Origin: Sindora glabra
Lineage: Eukaryota > Streptophyta > Magnoliopsida > Fabales > Fabaceae
Length of the DNA: 64,000 nt
Assembly: GCA_020226215.1 (NCBI GenBank)
Contig: CM035235.1
Span: forward strand, 50,373,511 to 50,437,510
Reading direction: 5' to 3'
In this document: in pieces, positions 38,074-49,174 of the stretch
Layout: each line of letters begins with the position of its first letter
Position numbering within the stretch: position 1 is the first letter of the stretch
Notes under the pieces: model-generated
Databases searched by the model: none
What the model saw: only the letters and a program-made list of their open reading frames with translations
What the model was told of the DNA's origin: nothing
Position numbers and translations under genes: made by a program

Positions 38074-38929
38074 GGTCGTTTGGTTCATGCAGGAAATAAC
38101 TTCCCATGAGAAGTTGAATTTCCTAGGAAGTTACTTACTGTGTGCACTTCCTAGGAAATCCTTAAATGTTGTTTAGTTGATATAAAAGAAGTCACATATC
38201 CCACAAAATAAATTCTTATGTTTTGTTTGGTTCAACTTTGAATTTCCTAGGAAATAATAATGAAATGACTATAATATCCTTAATAATAATGTAATATATA
38301 TTAATAGATATTAATTAATTTTAAAGAGGTGATAGCGCCAGATTTTTTTTAAATAGGTTCCAATTTTATGATTTATGAATGTTATATACTGAAATTACTC
38401 TTTTTTTAACTGTGTGAATGCGGTAGTAAATTAAAATTTTTAAAAAGTCATAAATTCTTTATTAGTTAACCAATGTTTGCATGACCACTCATTTTTAATT
38501 TTTTTCATTTGCTCTTTCAACAGAAAATAAGAAAATGTGGGTTTGACGAAGTCTACTTGGTTAAAACGTATAAATTGAGCTCAAAACTTTGAATAATCAT
38601 AACTTTGTGCCTAATTGTCCGTTTTAAGTGAATTTTCTTTTTATTTCATGTAACTTTTCGAGATCTACGTGCTTGGAAAATACCAAAGGTAGGTGTTTTG
38701 CCCACTCTGATTTGGCAAAAAAGGCCTTTTTCAATGATTTTTTTAGTTTTTCTTTAATTTCTTGTTATTTTTTTAACTTTAATCTTATTTTTATTAATTT
38801 AAATTCATTCGAATCCCATATTAAAATTTTTTTTCTAACTCTTTTGCTATCTAGTAGTGTTATAATAATTTTTTTAACAAATAAAATTACTAAAAAATAA
38901 TTTATTATTATTTGTAAACTAAATAGTAA

Positions 38930-40460
38930 TATGTTACTGTTTCGTTCCAAGATAGTAACATGTTACTGTTTCGTTCCAAAACAGTAACACTAACTAAAAA
39001 TCTCAAATAAATGAATAAATCATGTCTAATTAACAACCAAATTGCCAAATAATAGCATGTTACTATTTCGTTCCAAGATAGTAACATGTTACTGTTTCGT
39101 TCCAAGACAGTAACATGTTACTGTTTCGTTCCAAGACAGTAACACCAACTAAAAATCTCAAATAAATGATAAATCATGTCTAATTAACAACTAAAATGTC
39201 AAATAATAGCATGTTATTGTTTCGTTCCAAGACAGTAACATGTTACTGTTTCGTTCCAAGACAGTAATACCAACTAAAAACTTCAAATAAATGAATAAAT
39301 TATGTCTAATTAACAACCAAAATGTCAAATAATAGCATGTTACTGTTTCGTTCCAAGATAGTAACACCAATTAAAAATCTCAAATAAATAAATAAATCAT
39401 GTTTAATTAACAACCAAACTGCCAAATAATAACATGTTACTGTTTCATTCCAAGACAGTAACACTAACTAAAAATCTCAAATAAATGAATAAATCATGTC
39501 TAATTAACAACCAAACTGCCAAATAATAGCATGTTACTGTTTCGTTCTAAGACAGTAACACTAACTAAAAATCTCAAATAAATGAATAAATCATGTCTAA
39601 TTAACAACCAAATTGTCAAATAATAGCATGTTACTGTTTCGTTCCAAGACAGTAACACTAACTAAAAATCTCAAATAAATGAATAAATCATGTCTAATTA
39701 ATAACTAAATTGCTAAATAATAACACATTACTATTTTTTCTCTAGACAGTAACATGTTACTGTTTCGTTTCAAAATAATAACATCAATTAAAAATCTCAA
39801 ATAAATAGATAAATTAAGTCTAATTAACAATCAAATTGCTAAATAATAGCATGTTATCATTTTTTTTCTAAACAGTAACATGTTACTATTTATTTTCTAG
39901 ATAGTAACATGTTACTGTTTCATTCCAAAACAGAAACATTAATTAAAATTTTCAAATAAATAGATAATAGCATGTTACTGTTTATTTTCTAGATAGTAAC
40001 ATGTTACTATTTCATTCCAAAACAGAAACATTAATTAAAATTTTTAAATAAATAGATAATAGCATGTTACTATTTATTTTCTAGATAGTAACATGTTACT
40101 GTTTCATTCCAAAATAATAACACCAATTGAAAATCCTAAATAAATGGATAAATCAAGTTTAATTAACAACCAAATTGTTAAATAATAGTATATTACTATT
40201 TTTTCTTTTTTCTCTACACAGTAACATGTTACTGTCTAGAGAAGAAATAGTAACATGTTACTGTTTTGTTCTAAAATAGTAATATCAATTAAAAATTTCA
40301 GATAAATAGATAATAGCATATTACTATTTTTTTTCTAGACAGTAACATGTTACTGTTACGTTCCAAGACAGTAACATCAATTGAAAACTTTAAATAAATA
40401 GATTAATTAAAAATTAAATTATCAAATAATAGCATATTATTATTTGTTCTCTAGACAGTA
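38930..40460. repeat. 97-bp tandem repeat array with 29-bp palindromic subunits
   Basis: The main unit is 97 bp: AATAGCATG starts recur at 39331, 39428 (AATAACATG), 39525 and 39622. Each unit includes CTCAAATAAATGAATAAATC and TAATTAACAACCAAA. Within some units a 29-bp subunit is repeated, for example starting at 39080 and 39109. The subunit starts with AGTAACATGTTACT, a perfect 14-bp palindrome, followed by GTTTCGTTCCAAGAC. The left half is regular; to the right of about 39720 units are shorter and more mutated. No coding role is apparent. Confidence 0.92.
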
Positions 40461-40489
40461 ACTAGTTAAGAAAATTTTAATTCTAATGA

Positions 40490-40490
<1 letters not shown>

Positions 40491-40540
<50 letters not shown>
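40491..40540. repeat. compound (GT)n(AT)n microsatellite
   Basis: Thirteen GT units (40491-40516) followed directly by twelve AT units. Confidence 0.95.
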
Positions 40541-40714
40541 TTAATTTGAGTTATAGTGCTTGAAGTTTGATATTAAAAAATATTTATAAAATTTAAAGAA
40601 AAATTGATTTTAATATTCAAATAATTTCAATCAACAAATAGAATATATAATTATATAATGCAATTAATATAATATATATTAAAATTTTAATTTATTTAAA
40701 ATATTTATATAATC

Positions 40715-41142
40715 AAATTAAATATATCATATTATATTTATATTATTTAATAATTATAATCTAACTTTCAAATAATAACAATAGATAAAATAAAAAAGAA
40801 GTAAAAGAAAATTATGCAATAAAATAAATAAAAAAATAATAATAAGTGGGTTATAAAATAACGTAGGAATTAAATAAAAGTATGCTGTTAATTAATTCAT
40901 TTAAATTAAATATTTAAATTAAATATTTAAATTAAATATATCATATTATATTTATATTATTTAATAATTATAATCTAACTTTCAAATAATAACAATAGAT
41001 AAAATAAAAAAGAAGTAAAAGAAAATTATGCAATAAAATAAATAAAATAATAATAATAAGTGGGTTATAAAATAACGTAGGAATTAAATAAAAGTATGAT
41101 GTTAATTAATTCATTTAAATTAAATATTTAAATTTATGTAAT
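40715..41142. repeat. 214-bp tandem duplication
   Basis: The sequence starting AAATTAAATATATCATATTA at 40715 recurs at 40929. The two copies share TAAGTGGGTTATAAAATAAC and AATAACAATAGATAAAAT with very few differences, so the duplication looks recent. It lies wholly within the Harbinger-type element. Confidence 0.9.
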
Positions 41143-41489
41143 ATATATATATATATCTTAATTAATAAGCAAACTGTAAAATAACAGTAACACCAACTAA
41201 AATGGATATTCACGAAGTAAAATCTGATAATCAATTAAAAGGGTAAAATTGATATTAATTAATTTTAGTAAGGATATTTTTGTCTATGAATTAGTTAAAA
41301 ATGAAGGAAATAGAACTTACCTAGGGGGGAGTGGGTAAGTGATTTCCCGTGTTTTCTCATGTTTTATGGGAAACACAAGTTCCCAGGAAGATTTATTTTC
41401 TCTCATTTTATGCAACCAAACAACTCTATGATAGTTTATATCCTGAGAAATACAATTTTCTATATTTTTGCTGCAAATCAAATGACCCT

Positions 41490-41730
41490 TAAATGTGAGC
41501 ATGAAACTATGATAAAGACCTAGGGATGACAGAGAAACATTGAGCCTAAGGGGAATGGAATTAGCCTTCCCGGGAAGGATTTTCAAATGAGGAGTTGAAA
41601 GAGAAAATGGTTGCCCTATCCATGAATCAAGGGGTAGGACAGAAAGGCAAAGGAAAAGGGAAATCAAAACCTGCTTTATCCGTGGTGGTCTTTCTCTATT
41701 GGTCTTGCCTTATTGCTGCTTGCTGACTTA
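41490..41730. other. GC-richer segment between two Harbinger-type elements
   Basis: A block of mixed composition (GGAATTAGCCTTCCCGGGAAG and similar) bounded by the TAA and TTA duplications of the neighbouring elements. It is inferred to be the middle part of the block that includes the mitochondrial rRNA fragment. No gene is recognised. Confidence 0.4.
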
Positions 41731-42355
41731 GGGTTTGTTTGGCTGGAGTGAAAATGAGAGGGGGTGGAAATGGAGGGGGGAGGAAATAGAGGTGAAAATA
41801 ATTTCACCTAAGTTGTTTGGAATGGGTGAAAATAGGAGGGGAAGTAAATAGGGGTGAAATGAATTTCCTTTGTTTGGAATGGGTGAAAATAGAGGGGAGA
41901 GGAAATGTGAATGAGTAAAATTACTAAAATATCTTTTTATTATATTATGTTGAGGTAGTTATAATATTATTTAATAAAATTAAATAAAAAATAATTTACG
42001 GATGAAAAAAATATGTTAATTTTTTTTATTTCTAACATATTTATATTTATAATTTTTATTTTTATATAATTAAAAATATTAAAAAAATTTGCAATATATC
42101 ACTGGCGGACGCAAAAACAGATGCAGGAGAGCTGAGGGGCAATTGTGGTATGTGAGAAAAATTGCCCCTCCCCACCCGAATTACTTCTCATTTTCGGGGG
42201 GAGGAGAATTGCACCTCTGCCCATCGTTCTGACACCAATTTTGTACGCCCCTTCCACTTTTCACTCCTAACCAAACAAGCGTAAAATTTCACCCGACCTT
42301 CATTTACGCCCCCTCCATTCCATACCCCCTTATTTCACCTAATCCAAACAAGCTG
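41731..42355. mobile_element. PIF/Harbinger (Tourist-like) MITE, 625 bp
   Basis: The left end is GGGTTTGTTTGGCTGGAGTG and the right end on the opposite strand is CAGCTTGTTTGGATTAGGTG, both then continuing with AAA. TTA flanks both ends (41728-41730 and 42356-42358). The subterminal parts repeat GGTGAAAATAGAGGGG (left) and its complement-like CCCCCTTATTTCACC (right). It is non-coding. A CACTGGCGGACGCAA stretch in the middle looks like the end of another, older element. Confidence 0.75.
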
Positions 42356-42358
42356 TTA

Positions 42359-42530
42359 TTCTCAGAAATTAGCTTAGCCCCTATTCTACTCGATGGAGTG
42401 ATCGAATCATACGCTGTGCGTGCCATTGATTGAATTTCGCTAATCGACCGCCGATGTTCCTCTAAGCCTACCATTGTTGGTGAGCGAGGGAATTGTATCT
42501 GGCCCATTGCCCTATGTTCTAAGGGTCAGC
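42359..42530. other. GC-richer segment upstream of rRNA fragment
   Basis: Continuous in composition with the rRNA fragment that follows and ending in GGGTCAG just before it. It is probably part of the same organellar insertion. I cannot align it to a gene by eye. Confidence 0.35.
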
Positions 42531-42625
42531 CGACGCAGGTGAACAAGTAGAGAGTATAGTAGGGCGCTTGAGAGAACCATGTCAAAGGAACGCAGGCAAA
42601 ATCACCCCGTGACTTCGGGAAAAAT
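42531..42625 (+). pseudogene. rrn26: fragment of mitochondrial 26S rRNA (nuclear insertion)
   Basis: The stretch CGACGCAGGTG..., GTAGAGAGTATA, GGGCGCTTGAGAGAAC, AAGGAAC, GGCAAAAT, then CCGTGACTTCGGGA follows the order and spacing of a conserved segment of bacterial-type large-subunit rRNA (near position 1700 in E. coli numbering). GGCGCTTGAGAGAAC is the proteobacterial/mitochondrial form; plastid 23S has a different sequence at that place as I recall it. It breaks off after TTCGGGAAAA, so only about 95 bases are certain. It is a nuclear copy of mitochondrial DNA (NUMT), not a functional rRNA gene. Confidence 0.78.
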
Positions 42626-42631
42626 ATATAA

Positions 42632-45600
42632 AAATTTATAATTCCGTTGTTCAAAATTGTTTATAATATTTTAAAATTTTTCATTAATTATGAGAAATAT
42701 CAAAATTTTTAACATAACATAAAAAATGCTTATTATTACAATTTTTCTCGATGCAGAGTATACTTTTTTTATTACATTGATAATGGTATAGGAGGGTATT
42801 GTTCTAAAATAAGGCATAGGGAAATAAGGAGAGCACACTTAGATATCTTGATGAGGCTTATGAATTTTGTTTCTCTAATATATATTCTAGAGAATAAAAT
42901 AAATAATCCTAGTCATTGATGGTAAAATTAAAAACTCATAATTTAAAAAATAATAAACTATTAAAAATATAATTTTAAAATTTACAATAATTCACTGATT
43001 TTGTTTTTACACCAATAATTAATTATTATAATCCACTTTACCTTTTATAGGTATGGCAACAAGGCAGTGAAGGTATAGGTTAGCCTTTTCCTGTCACATA
43101 TCTTATTATTAGAAATAAAAAATTACCTTATGTTAGAGACAAAATTCTCTCAATTCCCAGGACTTACATGGTAATAAATCTACATGAGACTTTCAGAGAG
43201 ATGAAATTAATAAAAAATATAAATTTTATAATTAAAGGTTACAAATTCAGGCATAATTACTAATCTCAACTAATAATAAATAAGGAAAATATAAAAGTTT
43301 ATAATTAAATAATACAAATTATATGCATTCAATAAAATGTTATAAATCCAAAGTCACATAAAATTGATTTAAATCACTTAAAAAAAAGAAAAAATCAAAA
43401 TTTTACATTATTGACAAAATATTATTCATTTATATTTTCATCATCTCTAGTGAAATTTTCATTTGTTTTCAATTTTTGTATGATTAAATTACTAAAATAA
43501 AAAATATTATAAATATATGTATATAATAAAAATATAATAATTTCACAATAGTGGGGTTTGATGGGCAAAGTAAAGTGGCCAAAGTAAAGTATTATTGTTT
43601 AACCCCTAACATTTTATTCAAAGTAAAACTTATCTTCTACCTAGCTTACCTTGCAAAATAAAATAATCTTATTATTCCCAAACCCATCGAGACAATTTTG
43701 GTAGGGCTTTGTAAAAAGTGTATATTGCACTTTAGTGGAAACAAACTTATTAATTTTTTTCACTATGTTGGCCTATTAAACTTTAAATACAATTAGTGTT
43801 TATAGTTATCTAAATGACTCTATGACAACTAAAAATAACTCTAGTTATATAAACCTAACTATACATAAATCATTTAAATCTAGATATATATTTTTTAACA
43901 GTCAAAAGTACATATAATGAATATAATTAATATGCAAACCTAATATGCACATAAACTTGAACATACATAAATTACAAAATTATTTTACATGTATAATATA
44001 ATGCTTTTTTTATGATATTGCGGTCATGCTTTTCCAAGAATTCAAAATCCTCTTCACTCTAATCACATGCTTGAAATATTTTAAAGCAATAATTAAAATG
44101 CCCTTAAAAAATAGTCGTAATACTTATAAATAAAAAAATAGTCAGTCAACAAATTAATTAATATATTAGTAGGGAAGCCAAATGATGGAATGAAGAATGT
44201 TTCCAAGTCTCACAAACAGAGCCTATCAATCTATGAGCTCACTTTTACCTTTGGCAAGTAAGGAATATACATGTTTTCTTATATTATTAATTAATAATAA
44301 TAAATAAGTTTAATTAGGACCGATAATTTATATGTTATTTTGTCTTTGAATGATCCAATATAATTATATGAAAATTTCGAAATATATATTTGTATTATAC
44401 CAATTCACTATTATTTCAAGCTATATTATCCACAGGCTTTATGTTTTATTTTTTTTAATAAGAGGCTATAAAAAATTTACGAAGTAGCAGAACAGGATTA
44501 GGGGCCCTCCTGTAACATATTCGGCAAGAAGAGTAAATCACACCTACTGGGAGGGATAGAAACACACAATTACTGGGAATTAAGGTTCGGACGTAAGCCA
44601 ACCAATAAGTAACATTTATAGTTACTCTCGCACGTAAAGAATGTGAGATTTTAACCTTTCAAGAGTGATTCCTAAAAAAAACCATGATTTATTTTTTATT
44701 TGCACTCATATATCCTCATACTTAATCGCTAATCAGGATGGGAACAATAAATTGTAAGTTCCTTCTAATAATAATATTGTTTCGAATTCAAAATTTTTTA
44801 TTAAATTTGACATGCTTTAAAATATAATCTACTATCACTAAACCAATCAGTTATTTGAAAATAATCATAATCAATCAAACCAAAATGGAGATAATTTTCA
44901 AGACAACCATTAATCAACATTTCCACGAATATTCCGGAGTCCCCTACAACCTAATATTGTCAATATTCATATTCGGAGTCAGTTGCAAATCAGTCATAAA
45001 GCCCCCATATAATTTAGCAAGTGAAGAATCACTTCCTATATTATTACAAAATTCTTTTACCCATGCACTTGAAGACTTTAGAGGAGCACGATCCAAGAGT
45101 CTCTAAAAATCCCACCACATTCAGTTTGCTCGCCACCATTACTACTTCGATCATCTGCATTTAATTTATACTAGCCCAAATAAGAAAGATCCCGTTAACC
45201 AAAATCTTCCTTTTGAAATTACAAGGAATGATAACATGTCTGTCGTCCAGGATTTAAACTGCGAATTATAACTATAATATTACTTGCAATATTGAATTTA
45301 CGAATTATGTTGCATCTATGATTTTTCACAATTTCACATCACAACAATTATATTTATCTATAATTTTATTAATCACAACAAAATTGTAATTGCAACTGTG
45401 GCGGCAATCACAATTTAGCGCCCTCAGCACAATAACCCCCCTCCCCCCTTCCTTCGTCATGTTTTAGAACTGCAAAGAACTATATCCCTTACTTCAGAGA
45501 TAAGCTTTGAAGCAAATCAAGAAGACACCGACTTTCAAGTTACATATTACAGATAATTGAACATCAAATAGTTATTCACTTGCAGACAACGATAATAAAA

Positions 45601-45700
45601 TTTAATTAAAAAAAAACTAATATTAACCAGCTACAAGCGTTTAAATTGTTTAATAAACAAATTTAGCAGATCATCAGCGTTATTAAAAGAAGAAAAATAA
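42632..45700. other. AT-rich intergenic DNA downstream of the PADRE gene
   Basis: No coding gene supported. 44460-44650 is less AT-rich but unrecognised. 45240-45430 is the partner of the inverted dispersed repeat at 30710-30890. A TAGGTATGGCAACAAGG word at 43050 resembles a hAT end without a partner. Confidence 0.45.
45240..45430 (+). repeat. dispersed repeat, partner of 30710-30890
   Basis: Shares ACTATAATATT, ATATTG, CACATC and the GCAATCACAATT style with the reverse complement of 30710-30890. It ends near a C-run at 45434-45449. Family unknown. Confidence 0.4.
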
Positions 45701-45705
45701 ATTAA

Positions 45706-46323
45706 TTAATTTAAACTATCCAGGGCCATCTTCTCAGAGAGAGAACCCTTCCAACTGCTGGACAAACTCCACTGATCGGAATTCGCCACCGACGGCACGC
45801 CGTTACCGCACTTCGCCACCGTCCTCACACTCTCTATCAGCGCCTCTGTCCGCGACTCCTGTGACAAAATCTCCGACAACTGCTCCGGGCTTATAACCAA
45901 CTTCACCTTCCACACTCCGGTGCTGTTATACCTAGGAACAACTTCCGGCTCCGACCAGGTCTTGTTGCTGCCATAATTGTTGTTCTTATCGTACGTCGAC
46001 ATCCGGTACGGCGTCGTGTTTGCGGCCTCGGCCGTCTTGTCGGCCAGTTGTCTGGCCATGCTCTTGCTGGATGATAACCCCGAGGAGTTTAGAGGAAGGA
46101 GGTAGTAAACTTCGCCGGCCCGAAGCTCTTCGTTGTGGACGAGAGGCTCGGAGAAAATGTCGCGGCGCCTCCGGAAGATGCCGTGTCCGGGAAACTCATT
46201 GGTTATGCATTCGACAGTTATGGGAGTGTAGAGTTCCATGATGCCACCATTGGATGTTATTACCTTGACCATCATGTCGTCACGAACACCATGATTGAAA
46301 CCTTTGAACACGCAGTTTCCCAT
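45706..46323 (-). CDS. PADRE (DUF4228) domain protein
   Basis: An intact, intronless 205-residue protein, the only clear host gene here. It begins Met-Gly-Asn-Cys: Gly2 and Cys4 fit N-myristoylation and palmitoylation, suggesting membrane attachment. Residues 17-50 (VKVITSNGGIMELY, then V-x-C-x3-E-F-P-GHGIF) form the start of the PADRE domain. LRAGEVYYLLPL at 67-78 is its most typical motif, and VWKVKLVISPEQL at 137-149 the C-terminal conserved block. Between these lies a Ser/Asn-rich, probably disordered stretch. The length is normal for the family. PADRE genes are known as stress- and pathogen-responsive; the biochemical role is not established. The Met chosen is the only one that gives the MGNC start. 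Confidence 0.93.
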   Translation of the reverse strand: MGNCVFKGFNHGVRDDMMVKVITSNGGIMELYTPITVECITNEFPGHGIFRRRRDIFSEPLVHNEELRAGEVYYLLPLNSSGLSSSKSMARQLADKTAEAANTTPYRMSTYDKNNNYGSNKTWSEPEVVPRYNSTGVWKVKLVISPEQLSEILSQESRTEALIESVRTVAKCGNGVPSVANSDQWSLSSSWKGSLSEKMALDSLN

Positions 46324-46528
46324 CGAGAAGTTTGTTTTGAGTTTGGGGGGCCGGTTTAATGTGGATGGGATTTATTACATGGTTTGGATCTGGAAGATGA
46401 GGAGGTTTCTTGAGGGTTTCTTCATGGAAGAAAAGGAAAAAACTAGCCGACACAAAAAGGCATCACATCCCTTTCTTCTTTGCAATCCGAAAACAAGATG
46501 GCCTTTGGAGTATGGTGGGTGTAGCTGG

Positions 46529-46537
46529 CTTTTATAG
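46529..46537 (-). promoter_or_regulatory. TATA box of the PADRE gene
   Basis: On the minus strand it reads CTATAAAAG in a GC-richer context, about 206 bp upstream of the start codon. With a usual TATA-to-start distance of about 30 bp, the 5' UTR would be roughly 175 nt. The placement is an inference from sequence alone. Confidence 0.65.
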
Positions 46538-46539
46538 TG

Positions 46540-49007
46540 GGGTGGACCCACTTTAACTTGCATTAAGAAGTAATCAAGGCATCAAGAATTCCTGTAAGGA
46601 AAAATTATTGCATGCTTTAGTTAATTATATCATACGTCATTAATGTATATAAATTTAAAAAATTGACATATAAATAATAAAATTGATCATTATTTTTTTA
46701 TTTATTGAATATAATTAAAGATTAGTGATATGTATATGATTGTGGAAATACTTGTGTATAACTAAGTGATATATATATATATAATTTTTAAGATATTAAA
46801 AATTATAAAAATTGATCAAAATTTTTTATTTATTGATCACAATTAAATAAATTTGGCATAAATGAATCGTACAAAAAATTGTTATATAGTTGAAGTATTA
46901 AAAAAAAAAAAGTCGTGATGCAATGATGTGATGCGGTATTAGAAGGCCCCTTTTTTTCTTATTGTCTTGAGTCTAACCCGAAGCCGCTTTATGTTGATTT
47001 GTCACTTATATCATCAAAAGTGAAAAAAAAATTAAGTTTTTTTTTATAGATTTTTGGATAAAATATAGACTAAAAACTTATTTTATCCTAATAAGATTGA
47101 ATTTTTATCAATTTCATTTTTAACAAAAAATTTATATCAATTTCATTCATATAACAATAAAAATCTTTAAACTTTAATTTTTTATATATGAGACAAAATA
47201 CTAAATTATAATATAGAATGATTAAAATTTAAAAATTTTTAATCTTACAAAGATTAAATTAATATAAATTTTTAATCAAAAATAAAATTAATAAAAATTC
47301 AATTTTATATGAATCAAATTAGATTTTTAATCAAAATATAATACATTTTCTTGTTTCTACAAAATGTGACTATATTTTTTTTAGCAGTGGTATAATAATA
47401 TTTAATATTATCTTTTCCATTTTTATTCTGAGTTTGAACCCAACCCGAGAAATTTATGTATATTCAGCGATTTGTCTCCTCTTGACTCCAAAAGGGGGGG
47501 GGGAAAGAAAAGGTAGCTTAAGGATTTAAGAAAAAAAATGTATGAAATATAATAGTTCTCCTTCATAAATTGTGGTCATAATATTGTGATTATTCGATGA
47601 ATCTAAGTTGCAGCAAGAACAAGATCACGTGAGTTGAAGTGATAAGATTGTAAATGCCGATTTTGTTTAGTTACTACAATTTCCATTATACTTGAAACTA
47701 AAGGAAACCCAGCACAATCACAATTTCAAATAATGGCCGGATGTTATAATAATAATAAACTGTATTTTTGCCAATTTTGTTTGTCAATTATGACTCCCGT
47801 GAAACATGTAATTTTATTTGTCATTTATCAATTTTAGGGCACATAAAATTATCAGAACTTTCATCGCACAGCAAGGTATTAAATTACCAATTTAACAAGT
47901 TACTTATTTTCATTGTTAATGAACAATAAAACATGGTAAATAATTAAAAAAAATTTCAAAAATGCTATAAGTACAAAAAAATGATATTCAAAATTAAGTT
48001 CTAAATATTTAATAATAATTCTTAAGTTCTATTTATTTCATCAAAAAGTATTTTTCATAAAAAAAATCATTTGTATATATATAATGAAAGAAATGATATG
48101 TCATTTATATTAATAATTAAAAAATGATAATTAAAAACTTATAAATGAAGAAAAGTATATTCTTTTTTGAAAGATGTTTTCTCTAAATTCTTCGTATTTA
48201 ATATTAAATAAGTAAAATATTTTTTTATTTTAATATTTTATAATTATATTTTGTAAAAAATATTTTTTGATAAAACAAACAATTCAAAACTCAATTTTGA
48301 TTCTAATTTTTAGGAGTTGGGATTTTAAATGCAAGATACACTTTAAAAGAGAAAGTAAAATATTATAATTGTTGATAAGAAAAATTAAGAAATTGAATAA
48401 TTACAAATTTAAAATTTACTGTTATAATTAATTATTATTTATTTAATTTTAAACTATTAATTTTCTCATTATGAATTGCAATCTTCCACTTTTATAAAAA
48501 TCAGATCCTTTTTTTGTGTACGAAGAATTATTAAGAAAATTCTCAACTAAGATACTTTTTTTTTGTAATATTAGGAGTAATTAAATTATTAAATATACAT
48601 ATATAAAAATTAAAAATCGAATTTTAGATGCAACAAAAAAATAAAATTTTTTTAAGGAATATCAAATATCAATTGAGTCAAATGCTATCCGTTTAACTAA
48701 GATACTTTTAGCAATGTAGTAATAGTGGATATTATTTTAAATTTCTTTAGGTAATTTGAAACATTTTTTAATGTTTTAAGTTTGAATTTAGAATCCTGTA
48801 TATTTTAAATAACTTGTTATATCTACAAGAAAAGTTCTCATATTTAATAATTTATCGTGGACCGTTTGATTTAAGAAATATGGTCAACCTGGAAGAATCA
48901 TGGTCCAGAGACTCAATCATGGATAATGGATTCATGGGGATTTATCCTTTCACCGACCGGCATAAAAAGAAGAGTGGGTGCTGTAAAGGTCAGAATATTA
49001 AAAACGT
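46540..49007. other. AT-rich DNA upstream of the PADRE gene
   Basis: No second gene seen. Contains A/T runs, a G-run at about 47493-47502 and short frames of AT-rich composition. Promoter elements further than the TATA box could not be identified. Confidence 0.45.
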
Positions 49008-49016
49008 GAATAGAAA

Positions 49017-49165
49017 GGGAACATTACGCCACCCGGAGGTTCCAAACTCGGAGTGATGTGGTATTTTTAGAAGTTATCGGATGAAATTTTATAATTTTAT
49101 CCGACGGTTTAGAATGTGCCACGTCATTCCGAACTTGAAACCCTCGGGGTGCCGTAAAATTTATC
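49017..49165. mobile_element. Mutator-type MITE with 9-bp TSD, copy B
   Basis: A 149-bp foldback element. The left arm includes ACGCCACCCGGAGGTTCC and ATCGGATGAAAT. The right arm on the opposite strand includes ACGGCACCCCGAGGGTTTC and GTCGGATAAAAT. It is flanked by the perfect 9-bp repeat GAATAGAAA at 49008-49016 and 49166-49174. It is the same family as 7290-7453. Its arms pair along nearly their whole length, so it could form one long hairpin. Confidence 0.87.
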
Positions 49166-49174
49166 GAATAGAAA

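Larger units (their letters stand above)
38074..41489. mobile_element. large PIF/Harbinger-type element carrying a palindrome array
   Basis: The left end is GGTCGTTTGGTTCATGCAGG; the right end on the opposite strand is AGGGTCATTTGATTTGCAGC. TAA flanks both ends (38071-38073 and 41490-41492), the reverse complement form of the TTA target of PIF/Harbinger elements. Both subterminal regions contain TTTCCTAGG/CCTAGG and GGTTGCAT/GGTTCATG words. No transposase is encoded. The interior holds the tandem array at 38930-40460, a GT/AT microsatellite and a 214-bp tandem duplication. The flanking DNA is GC-richer and continues on both sides, supporting a clean insertion. Confidence 0.65.

Noticed and set aside
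42304..42507. 67-residue minus-strand frame
   Set aside because: It spans the end of a MITE and the organellar insertion, so it is a chance frame across a junction.
43049..43085. TAGGTATGGCAACAAGG as a hAT end
   Set aside because: No matching inverted end or 8-bp duplication was found.
46020..46563. Several frames overlapping the PADRE gene
   Set aside because: They are antisense or out-of-frame shadows of the GC-richer gene and its promoter.
48814..49056. 80-residue frame upstream of the PADRE gene
   Set aside because: Its end lies inside the left arm of a MITE and it has no family resemblance.
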